This document shows positions 27,439 to 36,871 of a stretch of DNA of 64,000 nt, in pieces. A program made the translations under genes and the position numbers. Below the pieces are notes generated by a model. The model saw only the letters and a list, made by a program, of their open reading frames with translations, had not been told where the DNA came from and searched no databases. Origin of the DNA: Pseudooceanicola endophyticus (GTDB lineage: Bacteria; Pseudomonadota; Alphaproteobacteria; Rhodobacterales; Rhodobacteraceae); the NCBI RefSeq assembly GCF_018760365.1, contig NZ_JAHIAB010000011.1, forward strand, positions 1 to 64,000. The letters run 5' to 3'. Numbering within the stretch: the first letter of the stretch is position 1; every line of letters starts with the position of its first letter.

Positions 27439-27924
27439 TCAGTGTCGCGTCCAGCCCGACGGCTGGTGCGTCGGTCGCTTGGAGGGGTCTACCTCGGTGA
27501 ATTCGCCGTCGATGATATCCGGCTGGCCCGGTTGCGCCTGTGCGCCCTGGGTGGCACCGCCCATGGTGAAGCTCTGGACCTTCACGCGTTTCTTCAGGAA
27601 GCGGAAGGCGGCGTGGCGGAAGCCCGGGATCAGCAGGGCAAAGCCCAGGGCATCGGTGAAGAAGCCGGGCGTCACCAGCAGCACGCCGGCAATCAGGATC
27701 ATCGCGGCCTCGGCCAGCGGCGCAGAGGGATCGGACAGGTCGTTAAAGCTTTTCTGGATCTTCCCCAGCACCTCGCGGCCCTGCTGCTTGACCATCCAGG
27801 TCCCCAGGATCGCGCTGCCGAAGACGATGGCCAGGGTCCAGCCAAGGCCGATCAACCCGCCCACCTTGATGAAAAGCGCGATCTCAATCATCGGGATCGC
27901 AATGAAGGCCAGCAACAACCACAT
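27439..27924 (-). CDS. fxsA: FxsA family membrane protein
   Basis: Small inner-membrane protein of the FxsA family (in E. coli its overproduction relieves F-plasmid exclusion of phage T7; the normal role is unknown). Hydrophobic helices lie near residues 1-22 (MWLLLAFIAIPMIEIALFI), 27-45 and 72-92, with IPGF-TDALGFALLIP. The cytoplasmic C-terminus is basic. The ATG at 27924 has AAGGAG at good spacing; the frame is open 15 codons further upstream. It is divergent from the Tim44-like gene. Confidence 0.88.
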   Translation of the reverse strand: MWLLLAFIAIPMIEIALFIKVGGLIGLGWTLAIVFGSAILGTWMVKQQGREVLGKIQKSFNDLSDPSAPLAEAAMILIAGVLLVTPGFFTDALGFALLIPGFRHAAFRFLKKRVKVQSFTMGGATQGAQAQPGQPDIIDGEFTEVDPSKRPTHQPSGWTRH

Positions 27925-28027
27925 GGTGTAATCTCCTTTCGTTCGCACAGTGGACGAAGCCCGGTGCAATCCCTACATAGGAACGGACCCTAAGAGATAC
28001 CATGCCCCGGAGGCCCGAGAGGTTCCC

Positions 28028-28687
28028 ATGAATTCGCCGATACTCCAGCTCCTCGTCCTAGCAGGGATCGCCATCTTCCTGATCCTGCGCCTGCGCAGCG
28101 TCCTTGGGACCCGCGAGGGGTTCGAGAAACCTCCGGTTTCCACCGGGCCCCAGCCGACCGAGCGGAAGGGCAATTTCGAGGTGATCGATGGCGGTCCCGA
28201 CCATGACATCATCGACCATGTCGCCGAGGGCAGCCCCGCCGCCCGCGCCCTGACCGAGATGAAGGCCGCAGAGCCCGATTTCAGCGTCAACGAGTTCCTC
28301 GGCGGCGCCCGTGCCGCCTACGAGATGATCCTGATGGGCTTCGAGAAGGGCGAACTGGGCGAGGTGCGTCCCTTCCTTTCCGAAGACGTCTACCACAGCT
28401 TCGCCGAGGTGGTGGATGCCCGCGACCGTCAGGGCCTGAGCGTCGAGGCCGAGTTCATCGGCGTCCGCGAAACCACCCTGGCCGAGGCGGAGTTCGACCC
28501 CGCCACCGGTCTTGCCGCGCTGACCGTGCGTTTCGTCGGCCAGCTGACCCAGGTGGTGCGCGATGCCAACGGCACGGTGATCGAGGGCGAGGAAGGCAAG
28601 ATCAAGACTCAGCGCGATACCTGGACCTTCGAGCGCCGCATGGGCACCGACGATCTGAACTGGCAGCTGGTCGCCACCGGCGAATGA
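28028..28687 (+). CDS. Tim44/TimA family membrane-anchored protein
   Basis: 219 residues: one N-terminal transmembrane segment (about 4-20, LQLLVLAGIAIFLILRL), a low-complexity linker, then a Tim44-like domain (about 75-219) of the NTF2-like fold, with LGGARAAYEMILMGFEKGELGEVRPFLSEDVYHSF and VRFVGQL. The mitochondrial homologue Tim44 tethers Hsp70 to the import channel; the bacterial proteins are thought to be periplasmic or cytosolic adaptors, with function unproven. GAGAGG precedes the ATG. It is followed by a strong terminator. The usual downstream mltA gene is absent here. Confidence 0.85.
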   Translation: MNSPILQLLVLAGIAIFLILRLRSVLGTREGFEKPPVSTGPQPTERKGNFEVIDGGPDHDIIDHVAEGSPAARALTEMKAAEPDFSVNEFLGGARAAYEMILMGFEKGELGEVRPFLSEDVYHSFAEVVDARDRQGLSVEAEFIGVRETTLAEAEFDPATGLAALTVRFVGQLTQVVRDANGTVIEGEEGKIKTQRDTWTFERRMGTDDLNWQLVATGE

Positions 28688-28736
28688 TCTGCCTGCCCGA
28701 TCGCCGGGCAGCACCGATCTTGCAGGGATTTCACGA

Positions 28737-28767
28737 GGCTCCGGGGTGACCCGGGGCCTTTTTCTCT
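28737..28767 (+). terminator. intrinsic terminator after the Tim44-like gene
   Basis: GGCTCCGGG-GTGA-CCCGGGGCC (one G-U pair) followed by TTTTTCTCTT. Confidence 0.9.
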
Positions 28768-28823
28768 TAAATCTTCCGGTCAAGGATGGCAGGAGGGGGC
28801 CGGACGGCACGAGGAGGCACGAA

Positions 28824-28892
28824 ATGATCACGGTGCGGCAGGATGAGGACGGGCAGAGCCTGGCCCCGCGGGTCCGGAGGATCGCCGGATGA
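28824..28892 (+). CDS. 22-residue leader ORF coupled to the smr gene
   Basis: A short frame, MITVRQDEDGQSLAPRVRRI(AG), with a strong GAGGAGG ribosome site at good spacing. Its stop overlaps the smr start as ATGA. It lies between the upstream terminator and smr. It may be a translational coupler or leader peptide; alternatively it is the decayed remnant of a longer gene. No homologue is recognised. Confidence 0.4.
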   Translation: MITVRQDEDGQSLAPRVRRIAG

Positions 28893-29494
28893 GCCGCCGC
28901 CGCCGTCTGTCTGCCGAGGAAATCGAGCTGTGGCAATCCGTTGCCGGCCAGGCCAAGCGGATGCACCCGGAGGGAAAGCCGCCCGCGCCGGCGCCGCAAC
29001 CCCCGAAGAAGACCGCCCCCGTGCCGCGTCCGATGCCCGATCCGGAGCCCGCGATCCCGGCGTTCCGGCTGGGTCAGAACGCCGGCGGTCGGGTGCCGCC
29101 GCATGATGTCCTGGATCCGCTGCCCGATCGCCTGCACCGGGCGCCGGTGCGGATGGACAAGAAGACCCATGGCAAGATGAAGAAGGGCAAGATGACGCCC
29201 GAGGCACGCATCGACCTGCACGGCATGACGGTGGAACGGGCGCACCGGGCGCTGACCGGCTTCATCCTGCGGGCCATGTCGCAGGACATGCGGCTGGTGC
29301 TGGTGATCACCGGCAAGGGCCGCCGCAATGATGACGAGGGGCCGATCCCGGTGCGTCACGGCATCCTGCGCCACCAGCTGCCGCATTGGCTGGCGCTGCC
29401 GCCGCTCAGCCAGTGCGTGCTGCAGGTCAGCGCCGCCCATCTGAAACATGGCGGCACCGGCGCATACTACATCTACCTTCGCCGGAACCGTTGA
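28889..29494 (+). CDS. Smr/MutS2-type domain endonuclease-like protein
   Basis: 201 residues with a proline-rich, basic, probably disordered N-terminal half (about 1-95) and a C-terminal Smr domain (about 105-201) containing the signature DLHGMTVERAH and the G-x-G element VITGKGRRND. Stand-alone Smr proteins are nucleic-acid binding, some with nicking activity on DNA or RNA. The role here is unknown. Its start overlaps the short leader ORF; its stop lies 13 bp from the convergent methyltransferase. Confidence 0.88.
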   Translation: MSRRRRLSAEEIELWQSVAGQAKRMHPEGKPPAPAPQPPKKTAPVPRPMPDPEPAIPAFRLGQNAGGRVPPHDVLDPLPDRLHRAPVRMDKKTHGKMKKGKMTPEARIDLHGMTVERAHRALTGFILRAMSQDMRLVLVITGKGRRNDDEGPIPVRHGILRHQLPHWLALPPLSQCVLQVSAAHLKHGGTGAYYIYLRRNR

Positions 29495-29496
29495 TA

Positions 29497-29508
29497 ACCA
29501 TATATGGT
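29497..29508. promoter_or_regulatory. 12-bp palindrome in a convergent gap
   Basis: ACCATATATGGT is a perfect inverted repeat filling the 13-bp gap between convergent stop codons. Too short and without a T-run for a good terminator; it could be a protein-binding site or chance. Confidence 0.3.
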
Positions 29509-30467
29509 CAGGCGAGGGTGCGGACCACCTGATCGCCTTCCCGCTCGGGCCGCTGCATCAGCGCCGAGGCAACGACGCAGAGCGAGGCGACATCGCTGCC
29601 GCGATCCTGCCGCAGCACGCAGTCCTCGATCTGGACCAGGGCAAAGCCTGCATCGGCCAGAAGGCCCTCCACATAGGCGCGGGAATGGGCAAAGCGGCGG
29701 CTTTCGCGCAGCTCGACCGGGGCCTCGCCCAGCTCGACCGTGAAGGTCAGCGTGCCGCCGGGGGCCAGCGCGTCGGCGCACCAGCCGAGGATGCGTTCCA
29801 GCGCCCCCAGGTAGATGAACACGTCCGCGGCGACGATCAGGTCGTAGCGCTCGGCGCCCAGCTCAAGCGTCGAGAGGTCGCGCTTTTCCAGCAGGTCGTA
29901 GATGCCCTTCTCGGCGGCTTCGGCCAGCATGTTCTCGGAAATGTCGTAGCCGCCCAGCCAGCCGCTGCGCTCGCGCAGGACGACGCCGGCAAGGCCGGTG
30001 CCACAGCCCAGGTCCAGCACCCGGCTGGCATAGCCCACGCCCGCCCGCGTCAGCGCATCGGCAATCAGCGCCGGGCCGCGATAGGCCAGCTTGTCGACCA
30101 GAGAGGTCTCGAACCGGTGGGCATACTGGTCGAACAGCAGTTCCACGAAGGCCGAGGGCATGGTGTCGGTGACCGGCACGCGGCGCAGCAGGTCGCGCTT
30201 CAGCCCGGCGCCCAGCGGGTCGGCGGGATCGGCGATCACCGCCTTGTCCCAGGCCGCGCAGGCCTCCTCCACGGCGCCGGCGCCTTCCAGAAGCTCGCCC
30301 AGGCGGAACCAGCCGGCGGCCCATCCGGGCACCAGGTCCATGGTGCCCGCGAACACCTCGATCGCCGCGCCGAGATCGCCGATATGCACCAGCATCTCCG
30401 CATAGGAGGCGCGCCGGTCCGCTGCCGGGTCGCCCGAGGGGAAACGGGTTCCCATCATCGCTGTCAC
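29508..30467 (-). CDS. TPR-containing SAM-dependent methyltransferase
   Basis: 319 residues. The N-terminal part (about 15-85) resembles tetratricopeptide helices (AEMLVHIGDLGAAIEVFAGTMDLVPGWAAGWFRLGELLEGAGAVEEA region). The rest (about 110-300) is a class I methyltransferase with SAM loop VLDLGCGTGLAG (about 147-158), YDISENML and LIVAADVFIYLG. The substrate is unknown; a protein or small-molecule target are both possible. M1, M4 and M5 are alternative starts. A plausible promoter lies at 30551-30579. Confidence 0.82.
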   Translation of the reverse strand: MTAMMGTRFPSGDPAADRRASYAEMLVHIGDLGAAIEVFAGTMDLVPGWAAGWFRLGELLEGAGAVEEACAAWDKAVIADPADPLGAGLKRDLLRRVPVTDTMPSAFVELLFDQYAHRFETSLVDKLAYRGPALIADALTRAGVGYASRVLDLGCGTGLAGVVLRERSGWLGGYDISENMLAEAAEKGIYDLLEKRDLSTLELGAERYDLIVAADVFIYLGALERILGWCADALAPGGTLTFTVELGEAPVELRESRRFAHSRAYVEGLLADAGFALVQIEDCVLRQDRGSDVASLCVVASALMQRPEREGDQVVRTLA

Positions 30468-30550
30468 TTTCCAAAGGGCCCGCCATTTCGCCGGTCTTGC
30501 CGGCGCCGGGGCGGGGAAAACGCTGCAGACTCGCTCTGCATCGGCGATGG

Positions 30551-30579
30551 CGATACGGCCTGAGAGGCCCTTAAGTCAA
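30551..30579 (-). promoter_or_regulatory. predicted promoter of the TPR methyltransferase
   Basis: On the minus strand TTGACT, a 17-bp spacer and GTATCG, ending about 84 bp before the methyltransferase start and just past the acetyltransferase stop. Confidence 0.35.
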
Positions 30580-30596
30580 CAACCTGTTTCGGGGCT

Positions 30597-31046
30597 TCAC
30601 AGGGGTTTTTCCATATAGACCCGGTGCAGCCCCTTTTCGGTCACCCGGCGCGTCTCGCCGTAGCCCAGACGGGTGTAGAGCGCGATGTTCGTGTCCATCC
30701 GCACATGGGTGTAAAGCCGCATCGTCGTCAGGCCCGCTGCCCGCGCCTGGTCCTCGGCGAATTGCATCAGCAGGCGTCCGATGCCCCTGCCCTGGGTCTG
30801 CGGCGCCACCGCCACGTTGTCCAGCAGCATGGCCGCGCCCTGGGGCACCAGCACCACGAAGCCCAGCACCTCGGCGCCCTCGTCCAGCACATGGACCCGG
30901 CCCTCGGCGATCAGCGCCGCGTAATCGTCGGTCAGCGGTCCGGGCCGCTGGCCGATCTTCTCGATCCAGGGGGTATAGGCGGCCGAGACGATGGTCCCGA
31001 CCTCCGGCAGATCCGCACTCGTCGCGAGGCGAATATGCGATGTCAT
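30597..31046 (-). CDS. GNAT family N-acetyltransferase
   Basis: 149 residues with a GNAT fold: beta4 VLGFVVLVPQGAAMLLDNVAVAPQTQGRGIGRLLMQFAE carries the acetyl-CoA-binding Q-x-x-G-x-G/A (QGRGIG, about 88-93), and the C-terminal part has IALYTRLGYGE. The substrate is unknown. Its ATG overlaps the hslU stop (TAATG), so it is the third gene of an hslV-hslU unit, with possible functional linkage only by position. Confidence 0.85.
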   Translation of the reverse strand: MTSHIRLATSADLPEVGTIVSAAYTPWIEKIGQRPGPLTDDYAALIAEGRVHVLDEGAEVLGFVVLVPQGAAMLLDNVAVAPQTQGRGIGRLLMQFAEDQARAAGLTTMRLYTHVRMDTNIALYTRLGYGETRRVTEKGLHRVYMEKPL

Positions 31047-32356
31047 TACAGCACGTACCGGCTGAGATCGGCGGAGGCCGCCAGGGCGCCGACGTTCTTC
31101 TCGACGAAGGCCGCGTCCACCTCGACCGCATCGCCCGAGCGATCCGGCGCGGTGAAGGAGAGTTCCTCGAAGACCCGCTCGATCACCGTATACAGACGAC
31201 GGGCGCCGATGTTCTCGACCGTGCCGTTCACCTCGGCGGCGATGCGGGCGATGGCGCGGATGCCGTCTTCGGTGAAGGTGACGTTGACGTCCTCGGTGCC
31301 CAGCATTTCCGCGTACTGGCGGGTCAGGGCGTTGTCGGTCTCGGTCAGGATGCGGACGAAATCGTCCTCGCTCAGTGCGCGCAGCTCCACCCGGATCGGC
31401 AGGCGGCCCTGAAGTTCGGGCAGCAGATCCGAGGGTTTCGCGATGTGGAACGCGCCTGAGGCGATGAACAGGATGTGGTCGGTCTTCACGGGGCCGTACT
31501 TGGTCGAGACGGTCGTGCCCTCGATCAGCGGCAGCAGGTCGCGCTGCACGCCTTCGCGGGAGACGTCGCCGCCCCGGGCATCCTGGCGGGCGCAGACCTT
31601 GTCGATCTCGTCCAGGAAGACGATGCCGTTCTCCTGCACGGCGGCCAGCGCGGTGCGGTTGACGGTCTCGTCATCCAGCAGCTTGTCGGCTTCCTCGCCG
31701 ATCAGGATGCCATAGCTTTCGGCCACGGTCAGGCGCTTGGTCACGGTGCGGCCGCCGAAGGCCTTGCCGAAGATATCGCCCAGATTCATCATGCCCATCT
31801 GGCCGGCGCCGGGCTGGCCGGGGATGTCCATCGCGCCCAGAGGGTTGGAATTGTCCTGCAGTTCCAGAGAGATGACGGTATCGTCCAGGTGGCCGTCGCG
31901 CAGCTTCTTGCGGAACATCTCGCGCGTGCTTTCGCGGGCATCCTTGCCGGCGATGGCCTCGATCACGCGTTCCTCGGCCTGTTCATGGGCCTTCTGCTTG
32001 ACGTCTTCGCGCATCCATTCACGGGTCTGGGCGATGGCGGAATCCACCAGATCGCGCACGATCTGTTCCACGTCGCGGCCGACATAGCCCACCTCGGTGA
32101 ACTTGGTGGCCTCGACCTTGATGAAGGGCGCGCGCGCCAGCTTGGCCAGCCGGCGGCTGATTTCGGTCTTGCCGACGCCGGTCGGGCCGATCATCAGGAT
32201 GTTCTTCGGATAGACCTCGTCACGCAGGTCATCGGAAAGCTGCTTGCGGCGCCAGCGGTTGCGCAGCGCCACGGCCACGGCGCGCTTGGCGTCCTTCTGG
32301 CCGATGATGAAGCGATCCAGTTCGCTGACGATCTCGCGGGGGGTCAGGTCGGTCAT
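31046..32356 (-). CDS. hslU: ATP-dependent protease ATPase subunit HslU
   Basis: AAA+ unfoldase that feeds proteins to HslV. Walker [10 protein letters not shown] lies at residues 57-65, Walker [11 protein letters not shown] near 253-262, the GYVGRD pore motif at about 89-94, the inserted I-domain at about 110-240, and the C-terminal YVL tail that docks into HslV is present. Length 436. It lies 26 bp after hslV. Confidence 0.97.
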   Translation of the reverse strand: MTDLTPREIVSELDRFIIGQKDAKRAVAVALRNRWRRKQLSDDLRDEVYPKNILMIGPTGVGKTEISRRLAKLARAPFIKVEATKFTEVGYVGRDVEQIVRDLVDSAIAQTREWMREDVKQKAHEQAEERVIEAIAGKDARESTREMFRKKLRDGHLDDTVISLELQDNSNPLGAMDIPGQPGAGQMGMMNLGDIFGKAFGGRTVTKRLTVAESYGILIGEEADKLLDDETVNRTALAAVQENGIVFLDEIDKVCARQDARGGDVSREGVQRDLLPLIEGTTVSTKYGPVKTDHILFIASGAFHIAKPSDLLPELQGRLPIRVELRALSEDDFVRILTETDNALTRQYAEMLGTEDVNVTFTEDGIRAIARIAAEVNGTVENIGARRLYTVIERVFEELSFTAPDRSGDAVEVDAAFVEKNVGALAASADLSRYVL

Positions 32357-32382
32357 GGGAGGGGTCCTTTCGGGCGACCGGC

Positions 32383-32937
32383 TCAGCCGATCGTCTCCAC
32401 GGTCAGGTTTCCGTTGGTGAAGACGCAGATGTCCGAGGCAATCGCCATGGCGTTGCGGGCGATCTTCTCGGCGTCTTCCTCGTAGTCGTAAAGGCCGCGG
32501 GCCGCCGCCAGAGCATAGTTCCCGCCCGAGCCGATGGCCGCGATGTTGTGTTCGGGTTCCAGCACGTCGCCGGCGCCGGTGATCACGAACAGGTCCTTGC
32601 CGTCGGTGACGATCAGCATCGCCTCCAGCTTCTGCAGGTACTTGTCGGTGCGCCAGTCCTTGGCCAGCTCGACGCTGGCGCGGGCCAGCTGTCCGGGGGT
32701 CATTTCCAGCTTCGCCTCAAGCCGCTCCAGCAGCGTGAAGGCGTCTGCGGTGGATCCGGCAAAGCCCGCCACCACGTCATAGCCGCCGGGCGAGAGCCGG
32801 CGCACCTTGCGCGCGGTGCCCTTGATCACGGTATTGCCAAGCGACACCTGCCCGTCGCCCGCAACCACCACGCGGCCGCCCTTGCGGACGCCGATGATCG
32901 TGGTGCCGTGCCAGCCGGGAAAATCGCTGTCTGCCAT
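32383..32937 (-). CDS. hslV: ATP-dependent protease peptidase subunit HslV
   Basis: Threonine peptidase of the bacterial proteasome-like complex. The catalytic Thr follows HG in [13 protein letters not shown] (about residue 12), exposed after removal of the short propeptide. [31 protein letters not shown] and [15 protein letters not shown] are present. 184 residues from the ATG at 32937; an upstream open frame is probably non-coding. First gene of hslV-hslU-acetyltransferase. Confidence 0.96.
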   Translation of the reverse strand: MADSDFPGWHGTTIIGVRKGGRVVVAGDGQVSLGNTVIKGTARKVRRLSPGGYDVVAGFAGSTADAFTLLERLEAKLEMTPGQLARASVELAKDWRTDKYLQKLEAMLIVTDGKDLFVITGAGDVLEPEHNIAAIGSGGNYALAAARGLYDYEEDAEKIARNAMAIASDICVFTNGNLTVETIG

Positions 32938-33059
32938 CAGATATCTCCTTCGATCTTGGCCGCTATATGAGGGTGGGGGCGCGGGCGGGCAAGGCTTGCG
33001 GCAGGATCTTGCCGCGGAATCTTTCCCGCCGGAAACGTACAAGCCCATGACATCAAAAG

Positions 33060-33086
33060 AAAAGGCGCCCTGAGGCGCCTTTTCGT
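33060..33086. terminator. two-way terminator after trxA
   Basis: AAGGCGCC-CTGA-GGCGCCTT flanked by AAAGAAAA on the left and TTCG on the right. On the minus strand the stem is followed by TTTTCTTTT, ending the leftward trxA transcript. Confidence 0.85.
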
Positions 33087-33107
33087 ATCTGATCCCGGGG
33101 CCATGCC

Positions 33108-33428
33108 TCAGATCGTGTCGTTGATCCAGTTCTGCAGGGCGGCCTTGGGGGCTGCGCCGGTGCGGTTGGAGATGATCTGGCCGTCCTTGAAGATGAACAG
33201 CGCGGGGATGCCGCGCACGCCCATCGACATCACGGCCTGCGGGTTGGAATCCGCATCGACCTTCACGACCTTCAGCTTACCTTCCATTTCGGTGGCGATC
33301 TCTTCCAGCGCGGGCGCGATCTGCTTGCACGGACCGCACCATTCCGCCCAGATATCCACGAGAACGGGCAGGTCGGCGTTCTTGACTTCTGCCTCGAAGG
33401 TATCGTCGGTGACTGCATGGGTTGCCAT
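33108..33428 (-). CDS. trxA: thioredoxin
   Basis: 106-residue dithiol reductant. The active site is [10 protein letters not shown] (C31, C34), with the cis-proline segment [15 protein letters not shown]. Starts [15 protein letters not shown]. It follows addA by 62 bp on the same strand and ends at a strong terminator. Confidence 0.97.
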   Translation of the reverse strand: MATHAVTDDTFEAEVKNADLPVLVDIWAEWCGPCKQIAPALEEIATEMEGKLKVVKVDADSNPQAVMSMGVRGIPALFIFKDGQIISNRTGAAPKAALQNWINDTI

Positions 33429-33490
33429 ATCGGGCCTCCATCGGGGGTATGAGTGAGTTGAGGCGAACCTAAGTACCGCCCCTGTCCGGG

Positions 33491-36400
33491 TCAAGCTGCG
33501 GCGGCGTCGTGCAAGGCTGCCATGACCAGCGCATCGGGCAGATGCATCAATGTAGCATTGCGCGTCCACAAAAGCGCCGTGCGTACCGGCACATCCGGGT
33601 AGACCTGTTTGAGCGCTGCCGCATAGGCGCCCATCTGGCGCAGCAGGCCCGTCGGAACGGCCTCGGGGCGGTCGGGGATGGTGACGTTGGTCTTGAAATC
33701 CACCGCCAGCACGCCGTTTTCGTCGATGATCAGCCGGTCGATGATGCCATGGATGCGCTGGCCGTCCAGTTCCGCCAGGGTTGCGGTGATGCCGGTCTCG
33801 ACCAGGGCGTCCTGTCCGAAGAAGGGCGCGGTGACAGGGCCGGTCAGGACCTTCGTGGCCTCGCCCAGCAGCAGCGCGATCTCGGCCGGTTCGGCCAGGT
33901 CCGGGCCGCTGCCCAGCAGCTTTTGCGCGGTTTCGGGCCAGTCGGCGGGCGCCAGCAGCGGCAGGTGTTCCAGCAGCAGGTGGACCTGGCGGCCCCGGCG
34001 TTTCGCGGCGGCCTCGTCCAGCCCCTCGGCGCCGGGCAGCGCCTTGGCCCCGCCCAGATCCTCGGACGGGGACAGGGTCTTCTGCGGCAGCGGCGGTTTC
34101 GGCGCGCGGGCATGGGCCCAGCCGGGCAGCACGGGCTCTTCGACGTGGCGGGTCTCGGGGATTTCGACGGGCAGGTCCCAGTCTCCGACCTCCAGCCGCA
34201 GGCCCTCCGCCTCGTCGACGGGCAGCGGGTCGGCCTCCATGATCTGCATCCCGTCGCGGATCCGGGTGTACCAGTTCTCGCTCTTCTCGCCGACCTTGCC
34301 GGCGGCGGCGACGATCAGCCATTTCTCGGCCCGGGTCATGGCGACGTAAAGCAGCCGGTCCAGCTCCTGGGCATTGGCCTCCTTGCGGGCGGCGCGCAGC
34401 AGGCGCATCGGCGCGGGCTCCTCCGCCTCGGTCAGCGACCACAGCGGCAGGCCCGCGGCATCCACCACATGCGGCGCCGTTGATCGCCCGCCCGAGATCG
34501 TCTCGGGCAGGATGACGATCGGGCTTTCCAGCCCCTTGGAGCCATGCACCGTCATCACCCGGATCTGGTCCGAGGCGGCATCCATCTGGCGCTTGATCTC
34601 AAGCTCGTCGGCCTCCATCCAGACCAGGAAGCCGGTCAGGCTGGGCACCTCGGTCTGCTCGTAGACCAGCGCCTGATCCAGCAGCGCATCCAGACCGTCC
34701 TCGGCCTCGGGGCCCAGACGGCCCAGCAGCTTGCGGCGCCCGTCGTGGCGCGTCAGGATCCGTTCGATCAGGTCATAGGGGCGCAGGAAGTCCGACTGAC
34801 CCATCATGTCGCGTATTAGCCCCAGCTCCCACTCAAAATCTAGTGGTCTGGCCTCCAGCGCGTGGAACAGGGTGATGCCCTGGGCGCGCCGATACGCCAG
34901 ATCGAACAGCCGCTGTTCATCCCAGCCAAAGATCGGCGATTTCAGCACGGCGGCCAGCGACAGGTCGTCCTCGGGCAGCGCCAGGAAGGCGAGGAAGGCG
35001 GTGACATCGCGCACGGCCAGCTCTGCCGCGACCTTCAGCCGGTCGGCCCCCGCCATCGGCAGGTTCAGTTCCTTGCAGGCGCGGATCACCTCGTTGAAGA
35101 TGCCCGAGCGGCGCCGCACCAGGATCATGAAATCCTTCGGACGCACGGGGCGCGCGCGGTAGGTGCCGGTATGGCCGATCTCTTCGGGAAGGGTCGCGCC
35201 GCCATGGATCATCTCGTGAATCTGGCGGGCGATGCGGCGCGAGAGGATCACGTTGTGGTGGTTCTCGGCCAGCTTGTCGACCGGATCGAACCATTCGCGG
35301 TCCTCCTCCTCCTTCAGCTCGGGCACCACGGGCCAGAGGTCGACCCGCCCGGGCATCGTCGCCTTGAAGGCGCGGTGGCGCTGGTCGGGGGTGAAACCGG
35401 CGGCCTCGCGCCCCTCAAAGACGGTATCCACCAGCGACAGGATCGCGGCCGAGGAGCGGAAGGAGAATTGCAGCTCCAGCTTTTGCAGGGGAGTGTCGGT
35501 CTGTTCCAGCCGGTCGCCGAAATCGTCGCGCATCCGGTCGAAACCGGAGGGATCGGCGCCCTGGAAGGAATAGATCGACTGCTTCTTGTCGCCGACGACG
35601 AAGATCGTGCGCTGCACGTCGTCCCGCGCCCCCTCGCCCGAAGTGAACTCCCGCGCCAGCGCGGAGATCACCTGCCATTGCACCGGGCTGGTATCCTGCG
35701 CCTCGTCCACCAGGATATGGTCGATGCCGCCATCCAGCCGCCACAGCACCCATTGCGACACCGTCTTGTCGGTCAGCAGGTCGCGGGTCTTCAGGATCAG
35801 ATCGTCAAAATCGAGCCATCCGCGCGCCTCCTTCGCTGCCGCATAGGCGGGCAGGAAGGCGCGGGCGAAATCCTGTAGCACCAGCGCCTTGTCGCGGGCC
35901 TGGATCGCCACGCGCAGGGCGCGGGCCTCGGCGATGCGGACCTGCCAGTCCTCCACCCCCTCGACCAGATGCGGGAAGGCCTTCTTGGCGGCGGCGCCGG
36001 GGAATTTCGACGGGCTGAACGGGGTCTTGCCGCTTTTCGTCAGCATCCGGTCCTCAAGCACCAGCAGGCTGTCGAGGTCGCGCGAGCGGATCGGCGTGAA
36101 GGCTTCCAGAGATTTCGCATCCCCGGCGGTGGTCCCGGCGCGCAGCATCTCGCAAAGCTGGGGCAGGAAGGCCAGGTCGGCCTCGGTGAAGGCCATCGCG
36201 ATCGTGTCTTCGATCGCCATGCCGGGGGGCAGTTCGAGGGCCGCTTCCAGATCCTCGGCGCTGTGGCGCGTGGTGAAAAGATCGCGGTTGCGGGCGATAT
36301 CCTCGACCAGGGCGGCAAAGCTGTCGTCGCGCAGGTAGCTGGCAACCCGTTCGACCGTCTCGGCGATGGGACCGTTCGACAGGCGCTCCATCACCTCCTC

Positions 36401-36871
36401 GCGCAGGATGACGGCGTTGCGGTCCTCGATCTCCTGGAACTGGGGGGAAACGCCAGCCTCCAGCGGGAAGCGCCGCAGCAGCCCCGCGCAGAACGAGTGG
36501 ATGGTCTGGATCTTCAGGCCGCCGGGCGTCTCGATGGCGCTGGCGAACAGCGTGCGGGCGCGTGACAGGCGGCGGGCGTCGATCTCTTCCTCGATGCCAA
36601 GGTCGGTCAGGGCGGCGCGCAGCTCGTCATCCTTCAGCATCGCCCATTCGCCGAGGCGCTTGAACAGGCGGTTCTGCATCTCCGAGGCCGCGGCCTTGGT
36701 GTAGGTCAGGCACAGGATGTTCTGCGGCGACACGCCATCCAGCAGCAGGCGCGCCACGCGGTCGGTCAGCACGCGGGTCTTGCCGGACCCCGCGTTGGCC
36801 GCAAGCCAGGTGGATCGGTCGGGCCGGGCGGCGCGGATCTGGCGGGCCGAGGCTTCGTTGCGCGGGATCAT
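33491..36871 (-). CDS. addA: double-strand break repair helicase-nuclease AddA
   Basis: Large subunit of the AddAB recombination complex, the alphaproteobacterial counterpart of RecBCD. It has a UvrD-like helicase with Walker [12 protein letters not shown] (about residues 25-35), [11 protein letters not shown] (about 400) and later helicase motifs up to [12 protein letters not shown], then a C-terminal PD-(D/E)XK nuclease domain with the catalytic segment VLAVDFKTN (about 1065). Length 1126. It overlaps addB by 4 bp (ATGA) and sits at the end of the tsaE-amgK-murU-addB-addA unit. Confidence 0.95.
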   Translation of the reverse strand: MIPRNEASARQIRAARPDRSTWLAANAGSGKTRVLTDRVARLLLDGVSPQNILCLTYTKAAASEMQNRLFKRLGEWAMLKDDELRAALTDLGIEEEIDARRLSRARTLFASAIETPGGLKIQTIHSFCAGLLRRFPLEAGVSPQFQEIEDRNAVILREEVMERLSNGPIAETVERVASYLRDDSFAALVEDIARNRDLFTTRHSAEDLEAALELPPGMAIEDTIAMAFTEADLAFLPQLCEMLRAGTTAGDAKSLEAFTPIRSRDLDSLLVLEDRMLTKSGKTPFSPSKFPGAAAKKAFPHLVEGVEDWQVRIAEARALRVAIQARDKALVLQDFARAFLPAYAAAKEARGWLDFDDLILKTRDLLTDKTVSQWVLWRLDGGIDHILVDEAQDTSPVQWQVISALAREFTSGEGARDDVQRTIFVVGDKKQSIYSFQGADPSGFDRMRDDFGDRLEQTDTPLQKLELQFSFRSSAAILSLVDTVFEGREAAGFTPDQRHRAFKATMPGRVDLWPVVPELKEEEDREWFDPVDKLAENHHNVILSRRIARQIHEMIHGGATLPEEIGHTGTYRARPVRPKDFMILVRRRSGIFNEVIRACKELNLPMAGADRLKVAAELAVRDVTAFLAFLALPEDDLSLAAVLKSPIFGWDEQRLFDLAYRRAQGITLFHALEARPLDFEWELGLIRDMMGQSDFLRPYDLIERILTRHDGRRKLLGRLGPEAEDGLDALLDQALVYEQTEVPSLTGFLVWMEADELEIKRQMDAASDQIRVMTVHGSKGLESPIVILPETISGGRSTAPHVVDAAGLPLWSLTEAEEPAPMRLLRAARKEANAQELDRLLYVAMTRAEKWLIVAAAGKVGEKSENWYTRIRDGMQIMEADPLPVDEAEGLRLEVGDWDLPVEIPETRHVEEPVLPGWAHARAPKPPLPQKTLSPSEDLGGAKALPGAEGLDEAAAKRRGRQVHLLLEHLPLLAPADWPETAQKLLGSGPDLAEPAEIALLLGEATKVLTGPVTAPFFGQDALVETGITATLAELDGQRIHGIIDRLIIDENGVLAVDFKTNVTIPDRPEAVPTGLLRQMGAYAAALKQVYPDVPVRTALLWTRNATLMHLPDALVMAALHDAAAA

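Noticed and set aside
28688-28888. Remnant of mltA before smr
   Set aside because: The gap is only about 200 bp, has a good terminator and a short ORF; no stretch resembling a lytic transglycosylase could be translated.
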